Shown here one piece after another: positions 1 to 10,707 of a stretch of DNA of 24,009 nucleotides. The stretch is from assembly GCA_029339195.1 (NCBI GenBank), contig JAPTJF010000649.1, positions 1 through 24,009 on the forward strand, read 5' to 3'. How positions within the stretch are numbered: the stretch's first letter is position 1; each line of letters starts with the position of its first letter. The translations under genes were made by a program, and so were the position numbers. Under the pieces are notes generated by a model. It saw only the letters and a program-made list of their open reading frames with translations, made no database searches and had not been told where the DNA came from. Source of the stretch: Micractinium sp. NFX-FRZ. Its lineage: Eukaryota > Chlorophyta > Trebouxiophyceae > Chlorellales > Chlorellaceae.

Positions 1-200
1 CAGAGGCGCGGGCTGCCCCGGGGCGAGCCCTGTCCGCCTGGGCCTTACAGGGGGTTCGGTCTAGGTGGCACTGGTGCGAGAGCACACAAGAAGGGCGCCG
101 AAACGCTTCCGTGACCGGGTTTATGGCCTTTGAGTTTGCACACATCACTGGTTACACCAGCTGCACATAAAGAGAACACCAGCAGTGCCCCCAGCCGGCG

Positions 201-2715
201 ATGTGCATAGCCTTTTTCCTCTGGCAGCACCCTGCGCTTCCGGACCTCCCGCTGGTGGCATTATTCAATCGCGATGAGGTGCTGGGCAGGTGAGGACCTC
301 GTGCCGCCGCCGCCCCCACTGCCGCCGCCGCCGCTCTCGCTCTCCATCTGCCGCCACCTCCACCGCCGCCGCCCCGGCTGTCGTGTTCAACTCCTCTTTG
401 GGTGCCTGATGCAGGCCAACCGAGGCCACGCACGTGTGGGAGGACCAGCCCGGCGTGCTGGGTGGGCGTGACCTCGTGGCTGGCGGCACGTGGCTTTGCC
501 TGGGCACGCACCGTGGGCGGGCCGCGTTTCTGACCAACTTTCGAGAGGTAAGCTGCTCCTGCTGCCCGCTGCTAGGGACTGCATGCGCTTGCTGCACTTC
601 TTGTTGAACTGGCGCAGACAAGCACCCTTGATCATCTTTGAACCCAGCGATGGGCCACCACCCTCCTACCCCCCTGGTCGCACTGCCGCGCCACACTCCC
701 TTGCGGCCACCTCGCCGCTGCTGCCCACGCCCCACCTACCCCCCCCGTCACCTGCTCCTCCTCCCTCCCCCGCTCCCCCGTGCGCAGTTGCGCGACACGG
801 CGCGCCTGGGGGCTCCCTCAAGGGGCGCCCTGCCAGTCGACTTTGTGACCAGCGCCGACGATGCGGAGCGGTTCCTGGTCGGGCTCGACAGCAAGGTGGG
901 TTGAGAGAGAGATTGGGTGAGGAGGGAGGCGGCGTGTCTCTGGCGGGGCCAGTCAGCAAGGTGGGGCCACTTGCCCAGGATGTAGCCTTGTGCCAGTGAA
1001 GGACCTTCCCGCCCCGCGCATGCCAACCGCCACCCCACCCCACATCAACCGTGAAACCCGATTGATGGCCTGGCCTACCCATCATCAACTCAGTAATAAC
1101 TGCCCGGGGACTTGCCCCCATGCGCCCGCTGCAACCCGCCCACCCCCCTTGGTTGCCGTCTGGACCGCCCCCACCCCTGCCGGCAGGCATACCCAGGCTT
1201 CAACCTGATAACAGTCGACCTGCCCGCCAGGCGCATGCTCTACCTCTGCAACAAGCACGACGGGCAGCGGGGGCGGGTGGAGGCCACCCCACCGGGGGTG
1301 CACGGGATCACCAACGGACACATGGACGCGCGCTGGCCCAAGGTGGGGGGAGCGAGGGTGTGCCGCTGCCGCTGCTGCTGCTGATGCTGGGGAGGAGGTG
1401 CTGGTGCTGCCGCTGCTGCTGCTGGGGTGAGGTGGCTGCTGCTGGACTTGGGTGGTGGCAGGCGTGATGATGATGCACGTGGGTAGGGGTGGCGGGTTGC
1501 TGGACCAAGGTGTGGTGCCGGGGAGACGCGCCTGCTGCCGGCTGCCGCGTGGGGTGGTGTGGCTGCTGCCTGCCCAAGGAGTGGCTGCCAGGGCCGCATC
1601 CCGGCTGCTTGGGGCGCGCTGCTTGTTGGGTCATGGACTGTGCAGCCACGGGGGCTGCGGCTGAGCTCAGAGCACGCCAATTTGAGAAAAGCAAGTTCCC
1701 AGTTGGTTCTTCCATGCCGGTGGTGCTTTGGCACCGATGCTGCCGTGGCTTCCCCCCGCCCACCTGTCGTCCCTCACACTCATGCCCGCATGTGCAGGTG
1801 GAAGAGGGGTGCCGCCGCCTGCAGCAGCTGGTTGACAGTGGAGCCTTCTTTGCTGGCACCACCAGCAGCAAAGGCGGCTGCGGGGCAGATTCCAGGGAGG
1901 CCTCAGGCAGGCAGGCCAGCAGCAGCAGCGGCGGCGGCGGCGGCGGCGGCAGCGGCAGCCGGGCCTGCCCAGCGGCTGTGCCCTGGGATCAGCTGTTTAG
2001 GCTGCTGTCGGATGATCAGCTGCTGGAGCGAGACCCAGAGAAGCTTCCCATGACGGGGTATGGGCCGGAGTTTGAGGCACAAGTGAGCGGCATATTTGTG
2101 CAGGTGAGCTGAGGTGGCGGCAAGTGGGACCAAGGGTTGGGTTGGGGAGTTGGGGCGGCAGGAGAGGAGAGGATGATTATGTGGTGAAGCGGCCAGGCAG
2201 GGAGGGGGCGGGGCAGAGGAAGTGGGCAGCGCTGGCATGGGGCGAGGCCGGTGCGACAGCAAGGGGGGGCGTGCATGCAGGCTTGTGCGGTGATGAATGG
2301 GAAGTGCACTGGTTTGTGGCCAGGCGATGCCCTGGCCGTTGCTCTCCCGCAAGCTAGCAACCCCCTTCTCCCCACCTCTGCTTCACCCCTCTGACCAACC
2401 AACGCACACCACTCCCTGCCCACCCGCCCGCCCGCCCCTCAGCCGGTTGAGACGCGGTGGGGCCCCTTTGGCACTCGCAGCCAGATTGTGCTGGCGGTGT
2501 GGGCAGATGGGCGGGCGGAGCTGCGGGAGCAGTATCTCTCAAGGGACGGCAGCTGGCAGGAGAAGCAGCACTCCTTCCAGCTGCAACTGGGCGGCAGTGG
2601 CAGCGGCGGCGGCGGCAGTGGCAGCGGCGGCGATGGAAGTGGAAGCCAGCAAGAAGGCGGGCGGCTGGAGGGCGTGAACGGAGCGGAAGAGCAGCAGGCA
2701 CCGGCCCAGCCATGA
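201..2715 (+). CDS. TANGO2: TANGO2 / NRDE-family protein, six exons
   Basis: Exons 201-289, 415-547, 788-895, 1187-1342, 1798-2103 and 2443-2715 join in phase across GT-AG introns into 354 aa. The protein starts MCIAFF, with Cys2 where NRDE-family proteins have it, and the NRDE motif is at residues 23-26. Further hallmarks in family order are GGTWL (53-57), LTNFRE (69-74), GFNLI (114-118), GITNGHMDARWPK (150-162) and the C-terminal strands around FGTRSQIVLAVWADG in exon 6. TANGO2 proteins are cytosolic or mitochondrial and tied to lipid, acyl-CoA or haem handling; the biochemical role is debated. Unlike the compact animal protein of about 276 aa, this one carries a Ser/Gly-rich insert at about residues 182-217 and a Gly/Ser-rich C-terminal tail. 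The start is chosen because Cys2 follows the ATG directly and nothing upstream extends the family match. The family call is firm; the exact function is not. Confidence 0.93.
1915..1958 (+). repeat. Ser/Gly-coding AGC/GGC triplet tract in TANGO2 exon 5
   Basis: A run of AGC codons is followed by a run of GGC codons, encoding about four Ser and seven Gly. It lies inside exon 5 between two conserved parts of the TANGO2 fold, so it is read as a loop insertion in the protein. Tracts of this kind are prone to length change. Confidence 0.75.
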
Positions 2716-3241
2716 AGCGAGCGGGTTGCACAGGAGGGGGATGCAGGGCCGGGCCTGAGCGTTCTGCTGAGGCTATACCTGTCCCCCTAGTTTCCCTAGT
2801 CCTGTCGAGTGCATGCTGTTGACTGTCGAGTGCTTGTTGTTGACAGATGAGAGTGCTGTACGCGCAAGCATGTTGAGTTGTCGGCTGATTTCTTCGTGTA
2901 GGCGATGTGCAGCCAACCAAAGGGAGTGCACGCATCGAGGTATCGGCCAGAGTGGAAAAGAATTGGGTGTGTGGTGAAGGAAACTGCATAGGCACAACAG
3001 GGCCTGCCGAGGCTGCAGCACGAGCGGTGGCCGCATTTAAACATAGTAGTACTCCCAGCAAAAGGGGATAGAGTAGCAAACTAAAGGAAAACAAGAGGAT
3101 GCCAGAGGTACAGCAGGGCACAACTTTCACGCTCGCACAGTCGGTATCAGCAAGCACGCAGACTCTCGCTCACTCAGCAAGACAGGCGCAGGTGGGCAGG
3201 CAGGCAGGGGGCAGGACAGGACAGGCAGGGCCAGGCGCAGC
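2716..3241. other. Convergent 3' intergenic region between TANGO2 and MATE genes
   Basis: Both neighbouring genes end into this 526-bp stretch, so it must hold both 3' UTRs. I find no exact TGTAA on the + strand and no TTACA (the motif on the - strand), so the poly(A) signals here are either variants or absent. Apart from a short tandem repeat at 2802-2843, I see no other structure and no supported gene. Confidence 0.6.
2802..2843 (+). repeat. Two tandem copies of a 21-bp unit
   Basis: The unit beginning CTGTCGAGTGC occurs at 2802-2822 and again at 2823-2843 with two mismatches. It lies in the presumed TANGO2 3' UTR, 87 bases after the stop codon. Its function is unknown and it could be simple slippage. 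Confidence 0.8.
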
Positions 3242-6200
3242 CTACGCCTGCTGCTCAACGTCAGTGCCGATGCCGCCGCTCCCTGGCCCGCCGCTTCTCG
3301 CCCCTCCAAAGTGCATTTTTGCAGCGCTGTCCTCGACAGGAGGCGGCCCCGCGGGACCCAGGCCACCAGGGCTGCTGCCGCCAGGGCTGCTTACATCGCC
3401 GCCGCCGCAGCCGCCGCTGCCACAGGCCTCGGGCTGCCCCTCCAGCTGCGTGGCTCGTGATGCTTCGGCCTGCCACTTGAAGCGCAGCAGCACGACGAGC
3501 ATCACGACTCCTTGGACGATGGTGCAGGTGACGAGGCCACCCCACAGCCCCTTGAGCTCCAGGCCGGCCTTCACTGCCAGGAGGTATGCAGTGGGCAGGC
3601 CGATGCCCCAATAGCTGCGGCGCAGGGAGGCAGGGATGGGGAGGGGCAGGGTGCGTGTCAAGGCGTGGACGTAGCGCAGGGCGCAGGAGCGAGGGGGATT
3701 GTACGAGGCTGGACAGGGCAAAGGGCACGCTTTGCGGGGCAAGGTGAGCGGGGGGTGGTGGGCGAGCTAGCGTGCAGCAGCACAAGCAGCAACGCAGCAG
3801 CAGCAGAGGCTCTCGGCCCTCCCGCGTTTGCACAGCACACACCTTGCCCTCCTTTCTGCCTCCCCCCGTCCCTCCACCCTCCGCCCCTCCATCCCCCTCC
3901 TCCCTCCACCCTCCGCCACGCTCGCCTCACCTGGCCAGGTTCAGCATCGCCCCCAGCTCCTGCCGCCCCGCCCCCCGCAGCACGCCGCCAATCGTGGCAT
4001 TCACCCCATCGCCAAACATGGTGCCTGCCATAACTGGGAAGGCGGCGGCGCAGGCGGCGACAACCTGTGCAGTGGACGAAGGGAGGGCGGGAGCGAGGTG
4101 AGGGGCGCGGCGGAAGGGGTGTGAGGAGTCGGGAGCCAAGATGAACATGCATCAGGCAATGGGAGTAAGACACAGGGTGGGCCCAGGGCTAGCGAGACAA
4201 CGCCTGCCACATCCGCCCTCACTGTCCTTTCTTCACCCTGCTTCAGGCGCTGCACCCCGCACAGTCGGCCGGGGGCACCGCCACCCAGTCCTCTGCTCAC
4301 CCCTGGCACATCCGTGAAGATGCCCGCCCACACGTTGCGCCCCAGGACGAGGGACAGCGCCAGCGAGGCCTGTGTGCATGCGGTGATCGCCGTGGCCGTG
4401 TGCGCGCTGCGCCGTGCTGCGTGGGGCAGGCCAGCGCCCAGGGCGTTGCTCACGCGCACGGCGGTGGCACAGGACAGTCCCTGCAGGCACAAAGGGCAGG
4501 GGCGGGCAAGGGCATGGGTGGCAGGGGTGGGCGAGGGCAGAGGCGCCGTCTCGTGTGCACACATGTTGAAGCAGTGCAGCGCAGGCGTTGCCAACAGGTG
4601 GTCATAGCATTCCAGGAGGCCTGCCCAGGAGGCGGCATCCCACGAAGCTTAGCTAGGCAGGGCAGGCAGGCAGGCAGGTAGGCGAAAACGAGGGCACTTT
4701 TGCAGGGAGGCCATCATCCCCCACCCAGAGGCAAGCAAGGCGCCACAAGCAGGCGGTCAAGGACCGCAGCGCAGCCAACCCCTGCCCAGGTTGTGTGTGT
4801 GTGGTGTGTGTGCGCACCATGGGCAGCATGTAGCAGAAGCCGCTGACTTGCAGCATGACCCCCATGGCGGCCACGTGCAGCGTCGGATTGGGCAGCCAGC
4901 CAGCCATGAAAATGGTGAACTCGTCTGCGGTGCAGGGTGGGGGAGGCAGCAGGACATGAAGTTCAAACATTTCAGTCAGGAGGTTTGCTCAGCAACGAAT
5001 AAGCCAGGAAGAGGGTGAGCTTGTCTCGGGGCGGGCCGCTGGAACTGGCAGACCGGCCAAGTGTGTGAGGGGGCGCCAAGAGCAGGGGAGAGCAGGGGGT
5101 CGGGGTTGGGGGGCAGGGCCAGTATGTGGGCAGAGCAGGCAAGGCGGGCAGCAGGCCAGTGGGCGAGCAGGCAGGGACACTGGCATGCTATTCTGGGCTT
5201 GCGGGCCAGGGCTGCAGAGGGCCGGCAAGATGCGGGGCAACATGAAACAGCGGCGTACGCCCACAATGGGACCTCCATCTGCTGCTGCCGCTACTGCTGC
5301 CCCGAGACTCACATGCCCACCACTCGAGGCAGACCATGAGGGTGGAGGGCACCGCCAGGCGCATGTAGGAGCCCAGGCCTCTCAGGCAGTCGCGCGACCT
5401 GCGGGGGGCAGGCGCGGGTGAGGGCGCGGGCGCAGGCGCAGGCGGAGCCAAGGAGGGGCTGGTGTGAGCGACAGAACAAGCAGGGGTGGCAACAGCAAGT
5501 GAGGTGTGTGCCCCGGCAGCTGGCACCAGCTCCGGGGAGTGGCTGCCAGTGCAGGCCGAAGGGGCCACAGCCGCCACATACATGCGTGGCTCCTCTTCCT
5601 CTGCGGGCCCTCCTTCCAATGCATGCAAGGCTCTGTTCAATCAGCGGGCCGCCCTTTCCATGCCTCTCATGGCAAGCCCAGCCCTGCCCGCGCACCAGCC
5701 ATGCCAGGTCTGCTCCGGGGTGCCCCGCCGCGAGCGCTCGTGCCACGCGGCGTAGATGCATAGCATGCACAGCATGGTCATCCAGGTGGCGACCATAGCG
5801 TACGCAGCGCCGTCCAGGCCCCAGCCCAGGCGGAAGATGAGGAGCCAGTTGATGAGGGGGGCCACCGCCACGGCTGCGCAGGAGACAGCTGTCACTGGCT
5901 TCACAATGCCTTGCGCCATCAAGTAGCTGCCAGATGGGGCCGGGGTGAAGCGGGGTGGGGCGGGGCGGGGCAGGCAAGATGCCAGTCAGATTAAAGGAGG
6001 GGGCGGTAGGCAGGTGGCGAATGGGAGGGGCAGTGCAGGGGAGCTCAACGGGCACAGCAGTTAGCGGGCAACAAGGCAGTCCTTCTTGACAGTGCAGCTG
6101 CATGGGCAGCAAGCTGCGGCGGTTGCAGCTGCTCTGCCGCCCTAACAGTCCCGCCCTCTTGCCGCTCACCGTTTCAGGCACTCGAAGATGCCGGCGCACA

Positions 6201-7305
6201 GCAGCGCGGGCATGGCGCGCAGCAGGAAGCGGGCGGCGCCGGCGGCGATGCGCTCCTGCTGCCCCACCGCCAGCATCAGCCCCTCCACGTGCGCCCACAG
6301 CACGCAGATGGCTGCCGCGATGGCGGTGGTGGTGAGGATCGCCTTTTGCAGGTGCACGCCCAGGGCACGGTAGTTTTTGGCGCCTGCAGCGCGGAGCAGC
6401 CGTGAAGTGCGTGTGGGGGGCGGAAGTCAAGGCCTACGTAAGTCACGGCCTGCCACGTTACGTGGCAGGGACCTGGAGCTCACATCACGAAAGAGTGGCA
6501 TGTGTCACACCTGGATGTGGGGCTCGCCAGCTGCGCGGCTGCCGCCGTCCCTGCTAGACCCCGTGCAGCAAAGGCCTACTCAAGTATCACAGCAGATGCA
6601 CATGCATGGCAGCCGGCCACTCCCCGGGCATGGGGTCAGCCCAGCACCCGCAAAGACACGCAGCATGCGGCAGCACGACCAGTCGCCGCTTACCATAAGC
6701 CTGCCCGCACAGCGTGTCCAGCGCTCCCAGCAGGCCCAGCAGCAGGCTGAAGCCGGTCACATTCATAAAACTTGTGGCCAGCACAGCAACCGCCAGCTCC
6801 TCCTCCCCCAGCCGCCCGACAAAGAGGAGGGCGATGAGGCCCAGGGCAAAGGCAAAGAACTGGGCGATGGTGAGCGGCAGGGCCAGCTCCGCAATCCTGC
6901 AGCGGTGAAGGGGCGGGTACAGTGTTGCAGGGGAAGGTGCAGGGAGCGGCCGCAAGCGGGCGCCCCAGGGGTGCAGCGGAAGGTGCGACGGGCCGCAAAA
7001 TGAAGCAGCAGGCAAAGTGACAACCCAGGGCACGCGGCCGGCGGAGCATACCTCATGGCCTCATGCCGGTACAGGTGCCACCCCTCCTCATCGTGCTCAG
7101 AGGTCAGCGTGAAGCGGCTGACCGTCCTGTTCAGCAGACGCCGCGCCTTGCCGCCAGCGGCGGCGGCGGCGGCGGTGGGAGCAGGGCCCACCGCGCCAGA
7201 GTCGGATGGCGACAACAGCGGCTTCTCGTCATCGTCTAGAGTGAAACGCCCGCTGCCCTCGATCTGCAGCGTCTCCCAGCCAGGCCGCGGCTCTGTGCCG
7301 CCCAT
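3242..7305 (-). CDS. Plant-type MATE (DTX-like) efflux transporter, nine exons
   Basis: Exons, in transcript order, are 7305-7052, 6896-6694, 6383-6170, 5926-5696, 5398-5313, 4924-4818, 4480-4301, 4064-3931 and 3614-3242. They splice in phase into 593 aa. An 84-residue hydrophilic N-terminus leads into a hydrophobic body typical of the 12-helix MATE fold. Plant DTX hallmarks are visible: CGQAYGA (149-155), CLEWWAYE (324-331), GWLPNP in exon 6, RVSNALGAG (374-382) and NLASYWGIGLP across the exon 8/9 junction. Such proteins export organic cations, flavonoids, alkaloids or citrate by H+ or Na+ antiport; the substrate here cannot be told. The N-terminus holds an acidic dileucine motif, DEKPLL (26-31), and RFTL occurs twice (20-23 and 64-67). 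The C-terminal tail after residue 520 is Gly/Ser/Pro-rich. The gene converges on TANGO2. Confidence 0.93.
6449..6469. repeat. Perfect 10-bp inverted repeat in MATE intron 2
   Basis: Arm CCTGCCACGT at 6449-6458 is followed by one spacer base and its exact reverse complement at 6460-6469. The centre contains CACGT and ACGTG, the core of G-box-type sites. It lies about 70 bp upstream of the exon 3 acceptor on the minus strand. It could be a transcription-factor site or an RNA hairpin in the intron. Confidence 0.7.
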
Positions 7306-8152
7306 TGCTGCCTAAACGAACTCCTGCCAAGCGGCAAGGCCAGTGCAAAGCTGCTTTACGTTGTGGGTAGCCTCCGAGCTATATTAGGTGATGCAGCAGC
7401 GGCGCCGTGCTGGGAGGCCGAAAGGAAGCTGTGCGGCGGCCGCACCGCAGTTTTGCGTTGCGGGTCCCTGTTAGATGTATCGTGCGTGGCAGAGCGTTAG
7501 TTTATTCAGGCGCAGCGCGCGTTTCTGGGTCCGTCATCATGCCAAGGTGGCGGCAGCAGGCGGTAGCCGCGGGCAGCATCATGGCGGGCAAAGCGATGCA
7601 GGCAAGTAGTGCAATCAGGCGCAGCAAAAGGGCCGCAGTCCGTCGCAGCAGAATGGGGTTAGACATGAGACTCAAACAGGCGGCAGCACCCAATGGCAAG
7701 GCGACTTCTGGTGGCTGCTGCCCTCCCCACCCTTCATGAACGTGTGTCGAGAGAGAAGGGGGAGAATGCCGGACACTGGGTCATAAGTCGGCCACTGCAG
7801 AATGCAACGGAAAAGCATGCCCCAATGGGCCCAAGAGACAGTGCTGGCGCGGCTGCGCCCGCAGGGCTCCAGCCAGAGCCCACGACCTCCTTTTGCCAGG
7901 AAGCCGGCCTTGGCAGCACTTCCCATCATGACCCCTGCTGCGCCTCATCCCCTTGCTGTGGCCCACCAGCAGCGTCGGCACAAAGAAGGCCAGGCCACGT
8001 GCGACGTCAACAGCCTTTTTCGCGATCTGCCAGGCCGCCCTGGCGCCTTCTAAGCCGTGAGTCCACTGGCCACACAAATCTCGCCACTCAGTGCGCCCGG
8101 CTCGTCCAGCAGGCCGCTGGTCTGAGTGTTGATGTGCCCCCTCATCAGGCAA
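7306..8152. other. MATE upstream region and unresolved minus-strand coding-like sequence
   Basis: The right edge of the MATE gene should hold its promoter and 5' UTR in roughly 7306-7500; I see no clear TATA element. Around 7930-8050 the minus strand reads AAWQIAKKAVDVARGLAFF and then VPTLLVGHSKG, which looks like a helical, partly hydrophobic protein segment. I cannot tie it to splice sites or a start codon. It may be a 3' exon of the neighbouring WD40 locus or an unrelated remnant. No other gene is supported. Confidence 0.35.
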
Positions 8153-8157
8153 TTACA
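8153..8157 (-). terminator. Possible TGTAA poly(A) signal of the WD40 locus
   Basis: TTACA on the + strand reads TGTAA on the minus strand. It lies beyond the last coding-like segments of the WD40 locus. A five-base motif can occur by chance, so this is only suggestive. Confidence 0.3.
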
Positions 8158-8159
8158 CT

Positions 8160-9900
8160 TCAAGTCCTCGGGGAGCCAGCAACGGCTTAAACAGATAGGT
8201 GTCGAAACTGCTGTGCAACACACGTTGCTGCGCAGCACCAAGTACTGCTCAAGGCGTGCAGGAGGGAGGAATCGATGCGGTGCGGCTCTGCGTCCCTGGG
8301 AGGCTTTGGCCACCCCTGCCAGTGCCTCTGCACCCTTCACCTAGGCTACTGCCGTGAGGGTGCGCGCGGCCAGCAGGTAGCCTAGCCGGGATCCTTGCCG
8401 GGCTCCAGCCCAGCTGCCTCCTGCAGGTGTATGCCGGCCTCCTGCAGGGGTGCAGCCAGCAGGTGCCGCTTGAAATCTCGCCTGCAGGGCAAGGCTCCTG
8501 AGAGACGCACAGCAGCCTACGACTGCCGCAGCTCAGAGCTCGTGCCCCAGGCGCACCTGCGCTGGCGCCGACAGCACACACTGCGCTCGGTAGGCACTCT
8601 GCAGCGGCTCCGGACAGGGTTGGTCCAGGCCATCACATAGAGCCTCGCGCCCTGAAGTGGCAGCGTGCGGTGGGAGAGCACATGGACCACTCCAGTCGCG
8701 GGCTGGGGCCCTCTCGCCTGCCTCGCCTCCCTACCTACCGCTTGAGGGACCCAGGCGGCCCCTGCAGCACCGCCGCCTGCTCCGCCCACCTGTCAGCACG
8801 TGGGGAGGCATCCACCACATTGTGCGCCAGGTCTGACAGCAGGGCATTGCAGTCTGCAGGCAGTCTGCAGGCAGGTGGGGGAAGGGAGGCGGGGCCGTCA
8901 GCCTGAGGCAACGCGGCGCCTGCCTCAGCTCACAGCATGCAGGCGTGTGCAGGCATGCAGGCGCTTTTCAGTTTCCTGCTCCTCTTGGTGCCAGCCAGGC
9001 GCTGCTTGCCTGTGGAGATGAACTGATCACACGGCGCACGCCGCAGCAGGTTGCAGGTGGGCCTGGGGCAAAGTGGTGCAGCCACCCCGCCACATCTGCA
9101 GCATGCACGGGGGCGCAGGGCTGTGAGCACGGTTCAAGGGGGAGAGGCAGGCAGCGCAGACCAGCACCCTGCACCCTGCTGCTGCTGCGCCAACCAAGCA
9201 AGCAACCAAGCAAGACAGCAAGCCCATTGGTGACAGTGACGGTGTGCCCATCAGGCGAGAAGTGGCCGTCAGAGAATGGCAGCAGGTTGGGCCAGCTGCG
9301 GCCGTCGGGGCGCGCCTGGCGGCTCCAGAAGTCGGGCACGCACACCCAAGGCCAGCCCCAGACAAAGCATGCCCAATGCCTACCTGCGGCGGTAGGCTGC
9401 TGAGGGACTTGCTCTCCCCTCTGATCTGGGGCAGGCCGGTGCCCGCCTGCACTTTCCACACCAGCAGGCTGCCATGTTAGCTGGCTGAGAAGGCGAGGGA
9501 GGGGTTGGTGGGGTGACACGCCAGGCATGTGAGTGTTGCCTGCAGGAGCTTGCAGGACAGCGCATCAGCCAGCCAGAGCGCATGGCACACTGCTGGGCGT
9601 GGCGCAAGTGCAGGGCAACGGGGCGGTGGCCTCCCCTGCTCACTGGTGTGCAGGGTCAGGTGCAGCTGCTGCTCACCGCCAGGCGTGGCCAGCACCCAGA
9701 TGCCGAATCAGCCACCGCCACTACTGGCCTGCAGGCAGGGGCCAGCCAGCAGCTGAAGCCAACCCAGAGACGGCACGGGCGAGCCAGCAGACCCACATCT
9801 CGCCTACCTGTGCAGCCCAGGCCAAGCAGAGACAGAGCGCAGGGTGCACAGCAGTGAGCTGCTGCAGCCTTTCTAGCTGCTTGCTGGGCAGCTGACCCAT
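8160..9900 (-). pseudogene. WD40-repeat locus 'E' with MGQLPSK first exon, probably decayed
   Basis: A first exon at 9900-9808 (31 codons) starts MGQLPSKQLERLQQ and ends at a GTAGGC donor. To its left, the minus strand encodes WD40-like text: FGIWVLATPGGEQQLHLTL, LTCLACHPTNPSLAFSAS, then HGSLLVWKVQAGTGLPQ. That last exon ends at 9384, and a 68-bp GT-AG intron (9383-9316) leads in phase to ARPDGRSWPNLLPFSDGHFS. Two in-frame stops interrupt the repeats: TGA at 9710-9708 and TAA at 9479-9477, the latter exactly where a residue between AFSAS and HGSLLVW is expected. Further left, peptides such as ALCDGLDQPCPEPLQSAYRA and RDFKRHLLAAPLQEAGIHLQ look like coding exons of the same gene. WD40 propellers are protein-binding scaffolds. 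I favour a recently disabled gene; an undetected intron pattern avoiding both stops is possible. Confidence 0.5.
9808..9900 (-). other. MGQLPSK exon homologous to the start of family B
   Basis: The first roughly 40 bases of this exon match the first exons of both B genes, and the encoded MGQ-PSK-L-RL pattern is shared. Sequence just upstream, at 9901-9970, also resembles the B upstream region. It reads as a third, partial copy of the B 5' end now sitting in front of WD40 exons. Confidence 0.6.
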
Positions 9901-10707
9901 GCCGCAGCAGCTGTGAGTGGAGAGGGACGAGTGCAAGCAGAGCTGGGGGCGGCGGGCAGGAAGGGTGCTGCGGTGAGGGCCCTGTAGGTGCCCGTTACAG
10001 GAGCCGGCAGGTGGAACGCAGACTGTAAGGGTTACAGAACGCAAGGCAAGGACGAAAAGGCGAGTGCAAGGATCTGCCCCCTGCCGCGCCCGCTGCCGCC
10101 TGCCGCGCCCCAAAAATGCTTTCCAACCACTCAGATGAGGGCTGCTGGGGACCCATTGGGACCAGCAGAGGGCGTGACTGCAGAGCTGGGCATACGCAGA
10201 TCAACACAGCACCAGGGCAACGGGGCAGCGCAGCCTGCAGCCGCATCCACAATCCTGGAGCTGCAGCGCGCTCAACAGCGAGCAACAACAGCAGGGCAGC
10301 GGCGCTTGCGTGCCCGGCTGGAGCCAGGGGTGTTTGGTTGTGGGCATGCCACAGGGATGCAGAAGCGGGCAATGCTTACAGCCCAGGTGGCGCAAAGGGA
10401 CCGTCCGAGCAACAGAGGCACCCAAGCATGTGGGAGAGGGGGGAGGGTAACTGCTTAATCAGATGATTGTTTAATGATGGGTGACGGAACAGGGAGTGAG
10501 GCAGCAGGAGGGCAGAGCAGAGCGGTCGGCAGAAAAACAATTCATGTCATACAATGCCGCCACGCCGACGTGTCTGACAGAGCACGACCCACGCATGGCC
10601 CGTGCTGCCAGCCACTTTCAGCGGGGCAGGGTGGGCAAAAGCAGTGTACATTACATGCTGCCCAAATGCATGCTCTGGCGGCAGGCACAAAGCAGCGAGC
10701 AACGGGC
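9901..10707. other. Non-coding region spanning the left edge of the duplication and the B1 3' flank
   Basis: The stretch 9901-10013 is the 5' flank of locus E. From about 10014 onward the sequence matches unit 2 from about 17249, including a long nearly identical stretch at about 10116-10707 against 17365-17955. Short open frames occur on both strands but none has gene-like features. The only clear element is the TGTAA motif for B1. Confidence 0.5.
10651..10655 (-). terminator. TGTAA poly(A) signal of B1
   Basis: TTACA on the + strand gives TGTAA on the minus strand, 53 bases past the B1 stop codon. The same motif sits at the same place in unit 2. Confidence 0.6.

Noticed and set aside
46..155. 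TTACA motifs near 46 and 151 suggesting the end of a minus-strand gene
   Set aside because: No coding sequence supports a minus-strand gene there, and five-base motifs occur by chance.
4655..4815. GCAG and GTGT simple repeats in a MATE intron
   Set aside because: Short simple-sequence runs in an intron, with no sign of function beyond low complexity.
5309..6430. 373-codon minus-strand open frame
   Set aside because: It reads through MATE exons 3-5 and their introns in the wrong frame; the spliced MATE model explains the region.
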